In this document: in pieces, positions 1 to 7,140 of the stretch | Layout: each line of letters begins with the position of its first letter | How positions within the stretch are numbered: position 1 is the stretch's first letter | Assembly (NCBI GenBank): GCA_910584065.1 | Contig: CAJTZN010000026.1 | Location: 1 to 51,673 of the forward strand | Direction of reading: 5' to 3' | Length of the DNA stretch: 51,673 nucleotides | Origin: an uncultured Eubacterium sp. | GTDB taxonomy: Bacteria > Bacillota > Clostridia > Lachnospirales > Lachnospiraceae | Made by a program: the position numbers and the translations under genes | Notes under the pieces: generated by a model | The model's database searches: none | Told to the model about the DNA's origin: nothing | What the model saw: only the letters and a program-made list of their open reading frames with translations

Positions 1-1
1 C

Positions 2-1387
2 CGGCGTGGTCCGGGAGGACGGTTTCTTTCCCCCGTCAAAGGAACTTACCATATAAAACAACACCTCGTTCATATAGGCATTCATCTCTATAATGTCGCC
101 TCTCAGCAGAGCTTTTATAAAATCGTTATAGTCACTGGCGTCTTCCCCAAACCAGTCCCGCACCATATCTTCAAACGTCTGCCGCACTTCATAGTTCGTC
201 AGGGAGAGTTCGTATTCCCGTTCATGGATTTCAATTATTTTCAGATATCCCGCCGCCAGCAGCAGGCTCCAAACCGACCGTTCGTTTCCGGACAACTGGT
301 TGAACACCATCTCTTCATTGATGTCAGTCCGGATCGTCTGCCCGGACAGCAACTGTTCAAATTGTATCTTGATCTCCCGGCTCCCCTCCCGAATCAGGCG
401 GCTAATCAGTCCGTTGGAACTCGTATTTGCCCAGTAGGGTTTCAGCCGTCCCTCGTCGAGAAAATTGATGACGGACCAGGGATTATAAATATCCCGCAGA
501 TTCCCGATCGTAAAACCATCGTACCAGTATTTCGCCTCCTCTTTATTCGTCATGCCAAACTCATCCATCGCGGAAAATACTTCCTGCTCGGTAAAGCCAA
601 AACATGACGCATAACTGTTGGAAGTCATCGTGACCACCTTTAAATTGTTCAAATCCGAAAACATTGTCTCGGCTAAAGCCGAGCCATTAGAAGTTTGCGT
701 TGCAAACTTCGTTCCTGTTATGTTAGTGATCCCCGTCATCACAGCCCGCTCCAGATACGGATTGGTTTTAAACGTAGCGTTAAATAATCCTCTGATAAAT
801 GGCAGCATCTCATCCCAGTACCCGCTCAGGTATGCTTCCTGCAACGGGGTATCGTATTCATCCATCAGGATGATCACTTTTTTCCCATAATAGCGGGATA
901 AAAAACCTGACATCTGATGAAGCGCGAGAGCTGCGTCGCTTTCAATCATATTGGAGGAAACCCTGTTATAGTATTCCAGTTCCTTTTCCCCCAAAATGCC
1001 ACTCGTTTTCAAAAAGGAATACTTCTCATAAACTTGTACCAGAAGTTCGTTTATCTTGGCTCTCGCATTCTGATAATCCCTTTCTTTGACGAGGGAAAGG
1101 GAAAAGAAGATCACCGGATACGTCCCCTGCAGTTCCCGGTATTTCTCATCTTTCCAAATATCCAGCCCTTGGAAGACCTCGCCCTGTTCTTTATATGTTA
1201 TACTGAAAAACCGTTCCAGCATGCTCATGTTCAGCGTTTTACCGAATCGCCTCGGGCGGGTGATCAAAGTGACCTTATCCTTATTCTCCCACCATTCTTT
1301 TATAAAATTTGTTTTATCAATATAAAAACAATTTTCGGTAACCAGTTCCGCGAAATCCTGCGCTCCGATTGATACTGTCCTAGCCAT
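2..1387 (-). CDS. AAA-ATPase-like / PD-(D/E)XK nuclease-like protein, C-terminus beyond window
   Basis: The (-) frame is open from an ATG at 1387 to the window edge, giving about 462 residues. The start reads MARTVSIGAQDF, followed by a Walker A-like segment (TLITRPRRFGKTLNMSML) and the Walker B-like IILMDEYDTPL, then the YWANTSSN motif. These are hallmarks of the AAA-ATPase-like family (N-terminal ATPase, C-terminal PD-(D/E)XK nuclease-like domain). The nuclease-like C-terminus lies beyond the left edge. Function of the family is unsettled; roles as mobile or selfish accessory genes have been suggested. The same family is present at 27333-29063. An in-frame double palindrome sits inside the gene at 668-710. 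The start has its own promoter at 1442-1470. Confidence 0.85.
   Translation of the reverse strand, partial: MARTVSIGAQDFAELVTENCFYIDKTNFIKEWWENKDKVTLITRPRRFGKTLNMSMLERFFSITYKEQGEVFQGLDIWKDEKYRELQGTYPVIFFSLSLVKERDYQNARAKINELLVQVYEKYSFLKTSGILGEKELEYYNRVSSNMIESDAALALHQMSGFLSRYYGKKVIILMDEYDTPLQEAYLSGYWDEMLPFIRGLFNATFKTNPYLERAVMTGITNITGTKFATQTSNGSALAETMFSDLNNLKVVTMTSNSYASCFGFTEQEVFSAMDEFGMTNKEEAKYWYDGFTIGNLRDIYNPWSVINFLDEGRLKPYWANTSSNGLISRLIREGSREIKIQFEQLLSGQTIRTDINEEMVFNQLSGNERSVWSLLLAAGYLKIIEIHEREYELSLTNYEVRQTFEDMVRDWFGEDASDYNDFIKALLRGDIIEMNAYMNEVLFYMVSSFDGGKKPSSRTTP
668..710 (-). repeat. In-frame double palindrome inside AAA-ATPase-like gene
   Basis: Two adjacent hairpins lie within the coding sequence. 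One has arms GAAGTTTGC/GCAAACTTC (690-698 and 702-710, 3-nt loop). The other has arms CTCGGCT/AGCCGAG (668-674 and 677-683, 2-nt loop). They encode KFATQTSNGSALAET at the point where relatives, as remembered, have a short LR-SKES-type segment. The paralog at 27333 has the same arrangement at the same place. Confidence 0.75.
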
Positions 1388-1441
1388 CCCTGCACCTCCA
1401 TCTTTATGCGTTCCGCCATTCCTCCCCCTCAAATCACCTAT

Positions 1442-1470
1442 AGTATAACATGATATACTTTTTTTCACAA
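1442..1470 (-). promoter_or_regulatory. Promoter of AAA-ATPase-like gene
   Basis: On the (-) strand TTGTGA (1465-1470) and TATACT (1442-1447) are separated by 17 bp, a good sigma-A match, 55 bp upstream of the ATG at 1387. Confidence 0.6.
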
Positions 1471-1503
1471 CATCATTTCAGTAACATATTCCAAAATTTC
1501 CTC

Positions 1504-1532
1504 TTGCATTCCCCAACGACTTGTGGTAAAAT
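1504..1532 (+). promoter_or_regulatory. Promoter of aspS2-gatCAB operon
   Basis: TTGCAT (1504-1509), a 17-bp spacer and TAAAAT (1527-1532) lie just upstream of the T-box leader. It is divergent from the promoter of the AAA-ATPase-like gene. Confidence 0.6.
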
Positions 1533-1544
1533 GTGCATAATTTG

Positions 1545-1863
1545 AAATAAAAAAGGCTATGAAGGAAACGATTGCTTATGCAGTAACCTTTCGACAGGAA
1601 AAGATGTCACCGACTGAGAGCATCTTGCGGGAGCGGTAAGCAGGAGAACATTCCGGAGCTTGTATTCTGAACACGCCGTTCACTGGCAAGTAGGTTTACA
1701 CGGACGCCCCGTTACAGGCATTTTGAGGGGAAGATCAGGACAGTTTGTGACAAAATCATCACACCAGATCTTCAACGCGGGTGGTACCGCGGGTTTTGAA
1801 TCCTATAAAAATTCAGGCTCGTCCCAGACGAAACAATCGTTTTTGTCGGGATGAGCTTTTTTG
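1545..1863 (+). ncRNA. T-box leader upstream of aspS2-gatCAB, likely Asn (and Glu) specific
   Basis: The T-box consensus GGGTGGTACCGCGG is at 1779-1792, and an intrinsic terminator follows (GCTCGTCCC 1817-1825 with GGGATGAGC 1848-1856, then a T run). Stem I material (ACTGAGAGC, 1612-1620) precedes it. The specifier is read as AAC at 1647-1649 within GAGAACATTCCGGAG. This position lines up with the TAC in GAATACATCTTGGAG of the tyrS T-box in this same window. The four bases GAAC (1646-1649) contain overlapping Glu (GAA) and Asn (AAC) codons. A second GAAC lies at 1669-1672, so the exact specifier is not certain. Uncharged tRNA would allow readthrough into the operon. Confidence 0.92.
1817..1863 (+). 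terminator. T-box terminator hairpin
   Basis: A 9-bp outer stem (1817-1825 with 1848-1856) plus an inner GACGAAA/TTTTGTC pairing is followed by TTTTTT at 1857-1862. It is the conditional terminator of the T-box. Confidence 0.85.
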
Positions 1864-1920
1864 CTTGCGAAATTGGGCTTTTTTGCTTGCAGAATTGGTC
1901 CTTTTTGCTCACACCAATCG
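1855..1920 (+). repeat. Three imperfect 22-bp tandem repeats after the T-box terminator
   Basis: Units start at 1855, 1877 and 1899. The first two, GCTTTTTTGCTTGCGAAATTGG-like, differ at about two bases; the third is more diverged. The repeat unit begins inside the 3' arm and T run of the terminator, so the U tract is repeated. Confidence 0.7.
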
Positions 1921-1964
1921 ACTTTCGCCTGCGATGATCCCGGCACAGAGAAAGGAAGGATTTT

Positions 1965-3308
1965 ATGGACTATGTATCAGGAAAAACACAAAAAGCAGCA
2001 TTGGAAATCTCAGACATTCTCGCTGGCGGCTATGAGGGCAAGGACATTACCATGAACGGCGCCATACACACCATCCGGGATATGGGGGATGTGGCATTTA
2101 TCATCCTCCGCAAACGCGAAGGACTCGTGCAGGCCGTATACGAACGGGGCGGCGAACAAGGCCAACACCTCCCTGACCTGAAAAATCTAAAAGAAGCTTC
2201 GACGGTCGAAGTGACCGGAATCGTCAAAAAGGAAGAGCGGGTTCCAAACGGATTTGAAATCCGCCTGAAAGAAATGAGGATTCTCTCCGAACCAAAAGCG
2301 CCGATGCCCATTCCGATCAATAAATGGAAGCTGGACACGACACTCGAAACAAAACTGAACCTCCGCCCAATCTCCCTGCGAAACATAAAAGAGCGCGCCA
2401 AATTCAAAATACAGGAAGGCCTCGTGCGGGGATTCCGCGACTATCTGTTCCGGCAGGGATTTACGGAAATCCACACGCCGAAGATCGGCGCGAAAGGCGC
2501 CGAGGGCGGCGCCAATATATTTAAACTGGATTATTTTCACCGGCTCGCCATTCTCGAGCAGAGCCCGCAGTTTTATAAACAGATGATGGTCGGCGTGTTT
2601 GACCGCGTATTTGAAGCGGCGCCGGTGTTCCGCGCCGAAAAGCACAACACGAAACGGCACCTGAACGAGTACACATCCCTTGATTTCGAGATGGGCTACA
2701 TCGAAAGTTTTCAGGACATCATGGAAATGGAAACCGGATTCCTTCAATATACGATGGATCTTTTGCAAAAAGAATACGCGCGGGAACTGGACATTCTCGG
2801 CATCACGCTCCCGCGGACCGAACAGATCCCACAAGTCCGCTTCGACGAAGCCAAGCGGCTCGTCTCGGAAAAATACGACCGCAACATACGAAACCCGTAC
2901 GATCTGGAACCGGAAGAGGAAGCGCTGATCGGGCAGTATTTCAAAGAAGAGTACGATGCGGATTTCGTATTTGTCACCCATTACCCCTCGAAAAAACGTC
3001 CCTTTTACGCGATGGACGATCCAGCCGATCCCACATTTACGCTGAGCTTTGACCTGCTTTTCGGCGGACTGGAAGTGACGACCGGCGGCCAGCGCATCCA
3101 CGATCTCGACATGCTGGAGGAAAAGATCAACGCACGGGGAATGACCGATGAGGGAATGGAACACTATCTCATGATATTCAAGCACGGCATGCCGCCGCAC
3201 GGCGGCCTCGGCATCGGTCTGGAGCGATTGACGATGAAACTTCTGGGCGAAGAAAACGTACGGGAAACGACTCTGTTTCCGCGTGACCTGGGACGACTGG
3301 AACCTTAA
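1965..3308 (+). CDS. aspS: Aspartate--tRNA ligase, archaeal-type, probably non-discriminating (AspRS2)
   Basis: 447 residues. It charges aspartate onto tRNA, here probably both tRNA-Asp and tRNA-Asn. An N-terminal OB-fold anticodon-binding domain (about 1-120) is followed by a class II catalytic core with motif 2 (FRAEKHNTKRHLNEYTSLD) and motif 3 (GLGIGLERLTM, near residue 415). The length of about 440 residues and absence of the bacterial insertion domain mark the archaeal/eukaryal-type enzyme. It is first in a T-box-controlled operon with gatC, gatA and gatB, the context in which clostridial AspRS2 makes Asp-tRNA-Asn for amidation. The RBS AAAGGAAGG lies before the ATG. Non-discrimination is inferred from context, not shown by residues. 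Confidence 0.93.
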   Translation: MDYVSGKTQKAALEISDILAGGYEGKDITMNGAIHTIRDMGDVAFIILRKREGLVQAVYERGGEQGQHLPDLKNLKEASTVEVTGIVKKEERVPNGFEIRLKEMRILSEPKAPMPIPINKWKLDTTLETKLNLRPISLRNIKERAKFKIQEGLVRGFRDYLFRQGFTEIHTPKIGAKGAEGGANIFKLDYFHRLAILEQSPQFYKQMMVGVFDRVFEAAPVFRAEKHNTKRHLNEYTSLDFEMGYIESFQDIMEMETGFLQYTMDLLQKEYARELDILGITLPRTEQIPQVRFDEAKRLVSEKYDRNIRNPYDLEPEEEALIGQYFKEEYDADFVFVTHYPSKKRPFYAMDDPADPTFTLSFDLLFGGLEVTTGGQRIHDLDMLEEKINARGMTDEGMEHYLMIFKHGMPPHGGLGIGLERLTMKLLGEENVRETTLFPRDLGRLEP

Positions 3309-3329
3309 AAAAGAAATGGAGGAATCGTG

Positions 3330-3623
3330 ATGGCAAATATCATATCAGATGAAACGATCGAATACGTAGGCATTCTCGCCAAACTGGAACTTTCGGACGA
3401 AGAAAAGGAACAGGCAAAAAAAGATATGGGCAGGATGCTCGATTATATTGATAAACTGAACGAACTGGATACCGAAGGAATCGAGCCGATGTCACACGTC
3501 TTCCCGGTGGACAATGTGTTCCGCGAGGACGTCGTGACAAATGGCGATGACCGGGAACAGATGTTAGCAAACGCCCCGCAGAAGAAAGACGGAACGTACA
3601 TGGTTCCGAAAACATTTGACTAA
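3330..3623 (+). CDS. gatC: Aspartyl/glutamyl-tRNA amidotransferase subunit C
   Basis: About 97 residues. Small subunit that stabilises GatA and wraps around GatA-GatB. The pattern IEYVGILAKLELSDEEKE…LDYIDKLNELDTEGIEPMSHVFP…LREDVV-like is typical of GatC. The GTG at 3327 is also possible, but GGAGG at 3318-3322 is 7 nt from the ATG at 3330 and only 4 nt from the GTG, so the ATG is preferred. It lies 21 nt after aspS, in the same operon. Confidence 0.95.
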   Translation: MANIISDETIEYVGILAKLELSDEEKEQAKKDMGRMLDYIDKLNELDTEGIEPMSHVFPVDNVFREDVVTNGDDREQMLANAPQKKDGTYMVPKTFD

Positions 3624-3667
3624 GGAACTATTTCTAACACGTACGAATCGGAAAGGAGCAGTCTGTT

Positions 3668-5134
3668 ATGAATCTAATGAATGAAACAGCCGTCGAACTC
3701 GGCAAAAAGATCCAATCTGGTGAAGTAACGGCACCTGATGCCGCGCTTGCCGCGCTGGAACGCATAAAAAAATCAGAACCTGCGCTGAACAGCTTTGTCA
3801 CCGTACTGAGCGAGGACGCCGTCCTGGCCCGGGCAGAAGATGTTCAGAAAAAAATAGAAAATGGCGAATTGACCGGCCCTCTGGCTGGCGTCCCGGTCGC
3901 CATCAAGGACAATATGTGCACGGAAGGTATACTGACTACGTGCAGTTCGAAAATATTAGCAAATTTTACCCCGACCTATACGGCGGAGGCCGTGAAAAAA
4001 CTCGAACAGGCGGGGGCCGTTATAATCGGAAAAACAAACATGGATGAATTTGCGATGGGCAGTACAACGGAAACTTCTGCCTATGGCATAACGAGAAACC
4101 CGCACAACACCGACCACGTTCCCGGCGGTTCTTCCGGCGGTTCCTGTGCCGCAGTCGCCGCATCGGAGTGTTCGTTCGCGCTCGGTTCCGACACCGGCGG
4201 CTCGATCCGCCAGCCCAGTTCTTTCTGCGGCGTCACGGGCATCAAGCCTACTTACGGAACCGTATCTCGCTATGGCCTGATCGCCTATGGCTCGTCACTC
4301 GACCAGATCGGCCCCATCGCCAAAGATGTCACCGACTGCGCCACGATACTGGAGATCATTTCTTCCTATGATAAGAAGGACAGTACCTCGATCAAGCGGG
4401 ACGATCTCGACTTCACATCAGCACTCGTCGATGATGTGACCGGCATGAAGATCGGCATACCAAAAGAATACATCGGCGAGGGACTGGATGCGAATGTCCG
4501 AAACGCGATTCTGCAAGCCGCAGATGTGCTGCGGGCAAACGGCGCGGTCGTGGAAGAATTTGACTTAAACCTCGTGGAATACGCGATCCCGGCCTACTAC
4601 GTCATCGCTTCTGCGGAGGCGAGTTCCAACCTCTCACGCTTTGACGGCGTCAAATACGGATACCGCTCCGAGGAGTATGAGGGGCTTCACAATATGTACA
4701 AAAAGACCCGCTCCGAGGGTTTTGGCCCCGAAGTCAAGCGCCGGATCATGCTTGGTTCCTTCGTCTTGAGCAGTGGCTACTACGATGCGTATTATCTGAA
4801 AGCGCTGCGGACGAAAGCACTTATCAAAAAAGAATTTGACCAGGCATTTTCCAAATACGACGTCATCCTCGGCCCAGCCGCTCCGACCACCGCGCCGAAG
4901 ATCGGTGAAAGTTTAACAGACCCCATCCAGATGTATCTGGGCGACATTTACACGATTTCTGTCAACCTCGCCGGACTTCCGGGCATCAGTCTCCCGTGTG
5001 GCACAGATTCGAGCGGACTTCCGATCGGTCTGCAGCTCATCGGCGACTGTTTTCAGGAGAAACAGATCATCCGGGCCGCCTATACATTTGAAAGCAACCG
5101 ACCATCTGGGCCATCCATACCCGAATTTGCGTGA
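3668..5134 (+). CDS. gatA: Aspartyl/glutamyl-tRNA amidotransferase subunit A (3' end frameshifted)
   Basis: 488 residues; amidase-signature subunit that hydrolyses glutamine and sends ammonia to GatB. The triad is visible as Lys80 (VAIKDN), cis-Ser155 (GGSSGGS) and nucleophile Ser179 (DTGGSIRQP). The protein matches the family until YTFES; the last 13 residues (NRPSGPSIPEFA region) do not. One base out of frame, the sequence reads ATDHLGHPYPNL, the expected GatA tail, and runs to a TGA at 5148-5150. A one-base gain or two-base loss in GAAAGCA (about 5089-5095) explains this. The catalytic part is intact, so activity is probably kept. Confidence 0.93.
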   Translation: MNLMNETAVELGKKIQSGEVTAPDAALAALERIKKSEPALNSFVTVLSEDAVLARAEDVQKKIENGELTGPLAGVPVAIKDNMCTEGILTTCSSKILANFTPTYTAEAVKKLEQAGAVIIGKTNMDEFAMGSTTETSAYGITRNPHNTDHVPGGSSGGSCAAVAASECSFALGSDTGGSIRQPSSFCGVTGIKPTYGTVSRYGLIAYGSSLDQIGPIAKDVTDCATILEIISSYDKKDSTSIKRDDLDFTSALVDDVTGMKIGIPKEYIGEGLDANVRNAILQAADVLRANGAVVEEFDLNLVEYAIPAYYVIASAEASSNLSRFDGVKYGYRSEEYEGLHNMYKKTRSEGFGPEVKRRIMLGSFVLSSGYYDAYYLKALRTKALIKKEFDQAFSKYDVILGPAAPTTAPKIGESLTDPIQMYLGDIYTISVNLAGLPGISLPCGTDSSGLPIGLQLIGDCFQEKQIIRAAYTFESNRPSGPSIPEFA

Positions 5135-5144
5135 ATGGAGGACA

Positions 5145-5222
5145 GAGTGAAAAATAAATTTTTCACTCGGCAAGTTTGTGCTCGCACGCCCAAACTTGTG
5201 TGATGCGCAAAAAACGTGCGCG
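5145..5222 (+). repeat. Palindrome cluster between gatA and gatB
   Basis: Three hairpins are packed here: GAGTGAAAAAT/ATTTTTCACTC (perfect 11 bp, about 5146-5169), CAAGTTTG/CAAACTTG (8 bp, about 5172-5201) and GCGCA/TGCGC (about 5206-5222). No T run follows, so a terminator is unlikely. The AAGTTTG…CAAACTT arms resemble the palindromes in the two AAA-ATPase-like genes. It may be a dispersed palindromic repeat or an intercistronic processing site. Confidence 0.6.
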
Positions 5223-5237
5223 AATAGGAGGTAAATT

Positions 5238-6668
5238 ATGTCTAAACAATACGAAACAGTCATCGGACTCGAAGTCCATGTGGAACTTGCCACTAAAACG
5301 AAAATATTCTGCGGCTGCAGCACGGCATTCGGTGGTGCGCCAAATACACATACATGTCCGGTCTGTACCGGAATGCCGGGTTCCCTTCCCGTGCTGAACA
5401 AACAGGTCGTTGAATACGCGATGGCCGTCGGCCTGGCGACAAACTGCACCATCACGCAATACTGCAAGTTTGACCGGAAAAACTATTTCTACCCGGACAA
5501 CCCGCAAAACTACCAGATCTCACAGCTTTATCTTCCGATCTGCCGCAACGGGCACGTAGACATTGAGACGTCCGCCGGCAGAAAATCGGTCGGCATCCAT
5601 GAGATTCACATGGAGGAAGATGCCGGAAAACTCGTACATGACGAATGGGAGGACTGCTCCCTCGTGGACTATAACCGTTCAGGCGTCCCGTTGATCGAGA
5701 TCGTGTCGGAGCCGGATATGCGGAGCGCGGAAGAAGTCATCGCCTATCTGGAAAAACTCCGTCTGACGATCCAGTATCTCGGCGCTTCCGACTGCAAGCT
5801 GAACGAGGGTTCCATGCGTGCCGACGTCAACCTCTCGGTACGCGAGGTTGGTGCCTCCACATTCGGCACGCGGACGGAGATGAAAAACCTGAACTCCTTC
5901 AAAGCCATTTCGCGGGCGATCGAGGGTGAGCGCGCCAGACAGATCGAACTTCTCGAGGACGGTAAGTCCGTCATTCAGGAAACGAGACGATGGGACGACA
6001 ACAAAGAATATTCGTACGCGATGCGCTCCAAAGAGGACGCGCAGGATTACCGCTATTTTCCCGATCCCGACCTCGTTCCGCTATTGATCAGCGACGAGTG
6101 GATCGCCGCGGTGAAATCCCGCCAGCCGGAACTTCAGGAAGAAAAGGCGGCGCGCTATAAAAAAGAATTTGACATTCCTGACTACGATATCGGCATCATT
6201 ACCAGCTCCAAAAAACTGGCCGATCTGTTCGAGGCGACAACCGCCATCTGCCACAATCCGAAAAAGGTATCAAACTGGCTCATGGTCGAGACGATGCGCC
6301 TGCTCAAAGAAAAAGAAATGGATGCGGAGGACATTACCTTTTCTCCCGAAAACCTGGCCGCTCTCATCAAGCTGACCGACGACAACTCGATCAACTCCAC
6401 GGTCGCCAAAGAAGTTTTTGAAAAAATGTTTTCAGAAGATATTGACGTAGAGAAGTTTGTAGAGGATAATGGACTTAAGACAATCAGTGACGAAGGCGCG
6501 CTGCGCCAGACCATTGAACAGGTGATCGCTGACAACCCGCAGTCCGCCGCTGACTACCGGGCCGGAAAGACAAAAGCCATCGGCTTCCTTGTCGGCCAGA
6601 CAATGAAGGCGATGAAGGGGAAAGCGAATCCTGGCATGGTAAATTCGATTTTAAAAGAACTACTGTGA
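5238..6668 (+). CDS. gatB: Aspartyl/glutamyl-tRNA amidotransferase subunit B
   Basis: 476 residues, full length. Subunit that binds the misacylated tRNA, activates the carboxylate with ATP and amidates it. The sequence shows GLEVHVELATKTKIFCGCS at the start, the zinc-site cysteines (CGCS and CPVCTGMPG), HMEEDAGK, YNRSGVPLIEIVSEPD, and the C-terminal helical/YqeY domain ending TMKAMKGKANPGMVNSIL. The RBS AGGAGG is 6-7 nt before the ATG. It completes the T-box operon; together with AspRS2 it would form Asn-tRNA-Asn, and with a non-discriminating GluRS elsewhere Gln-tRNA-Gln. Confidence 0.96.
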   Translation: MSKQYETVIGLEVHVELATKTKIFCGCSTAFGGAPNTHTCPVCTGMPGSLPVLNKQVVEYAMAVGLATNCTITQYCKFDRKNYFYPDNPQNYQISQLYLPICRNGHVDIETSAGRKSVGIHEIHMEEDAGKLVHDEWEDCSLVDYNRSGVPLIEIVSEPDMRSAEEVIAYLEKLRLTIQYLGASDCKLNEGSMRADVNLSVREVGASTFGTRTEMKNLNSFKAISRAIEGERARQIELLEDGKSVIQETRRWDDNKEYSYAMRSKEDAQDYRYFPDPDLVPLLISDEWIAAVKSRQPELQEEKAARYKKEFDIPDYDIGIITSSKKLADLFEATTAICHNPKKVSNWLMVETMRLLKEKEMDAEDITFSPENLAALIKLTDDNSINSTVAKEVFEKMFSEDIDVEKFVEDNGLKTISDEGALRQTIEQVIADNPQSAADYRAGKTKAIGFLVGQTMKAMKGKANPGMVNSILKELL

Positions 6669-6689
6669 AAATGGAAGGAGGAATCCCCT

Positions 6690-7046
6690 ATGATCGAGAT
6701 GAGAAAAGAAAAACGATGGCCTGCCAAACTGGAACTCGAGATCTCGTCCCTGTTTAAACAGGATAACGTGAAAGTAGAACAAATCAATGCCCCCATTGAA
6801 GTGTTTGACGTATCCAAAGCCGGCATCGGTTTTAGGAGTAAAAGCGTACTTCCCGTCGGCTACTATTTCAATGCCCGTCTTGTACTGGGCAAATCGGATG
6901 CCCTGTACTGCGTCGTGCGCATCATCCGCCAGCAGAAAGACCCGCAGGCGGATGGACAAGACTCCTATATTTACGGCTGTGAGCTCGTCGGGACGGCATC
7001 CATCATGGATTATGTGTTCAATGACTATGCCGCGGGAATCAGTTGA
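6690..7046 (+). CDS. PilZ-domain protein, candidate c-di-GMP receptor
   Basis: 118 residues. Both halves of the PilZ c-di-GMP signature are visible: RKEKR at residues 5-9 (RxxxR) and DVSKAG near residue 36 (D/NxSxxG), followed by GFRSKSVLPVGYYF and further beta strands. It is a stand-alone single domain with no membrane segment. It starts 21 nt after gatB behind AAGGAGGAA, so it is likely co-transcribed with the amidotransferase genes. Its target is unknown. Confidence 0.8.
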   Translation: MIEMRKEKRWPAKLELEISSLFKQDNVKVEQINAPIEVFDVSKAGIGFRSKSVLPVGYYFNARLVLGKSDALYCVVRIIRQQKDPQADGQDSYIYGCELVGTASIMDYVFNDYAAGIS

Positions 7047-7101
7047 TGATTTCTGAAAGAAACAAAAAAGATTTCCTATAGCTTTTTTTACACTTTCAGT
7101 A

Positions 7102-7107
7102 TATAAT
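7102..7107 (+). promoter_or_regulatory. Possible -10 element of galK-galE
   Basis: TATAAT lies 34 bp before the galK ATG in an AT-rich stretch, but no good -35 is found 16-18 bp upstream. Weak support for an independent gal promoter. Confidence 0.35.
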
Positions 7108-7140
7108 AATGGTATTAACGCAGAAATGAGGAACCTACAT

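Noticed and set aside
1660..2055. Small (+) ORFs of 64-84 codons before aspS
   Set aside because: They run through the T-box, its terminator and the following repeats and have no RBS.
2187..3200. 337-codon open frame on the (-) strand
   Set aside because: Lies fully antisense to aspS, has no family match or RBS; it is a codon-bias shadow.
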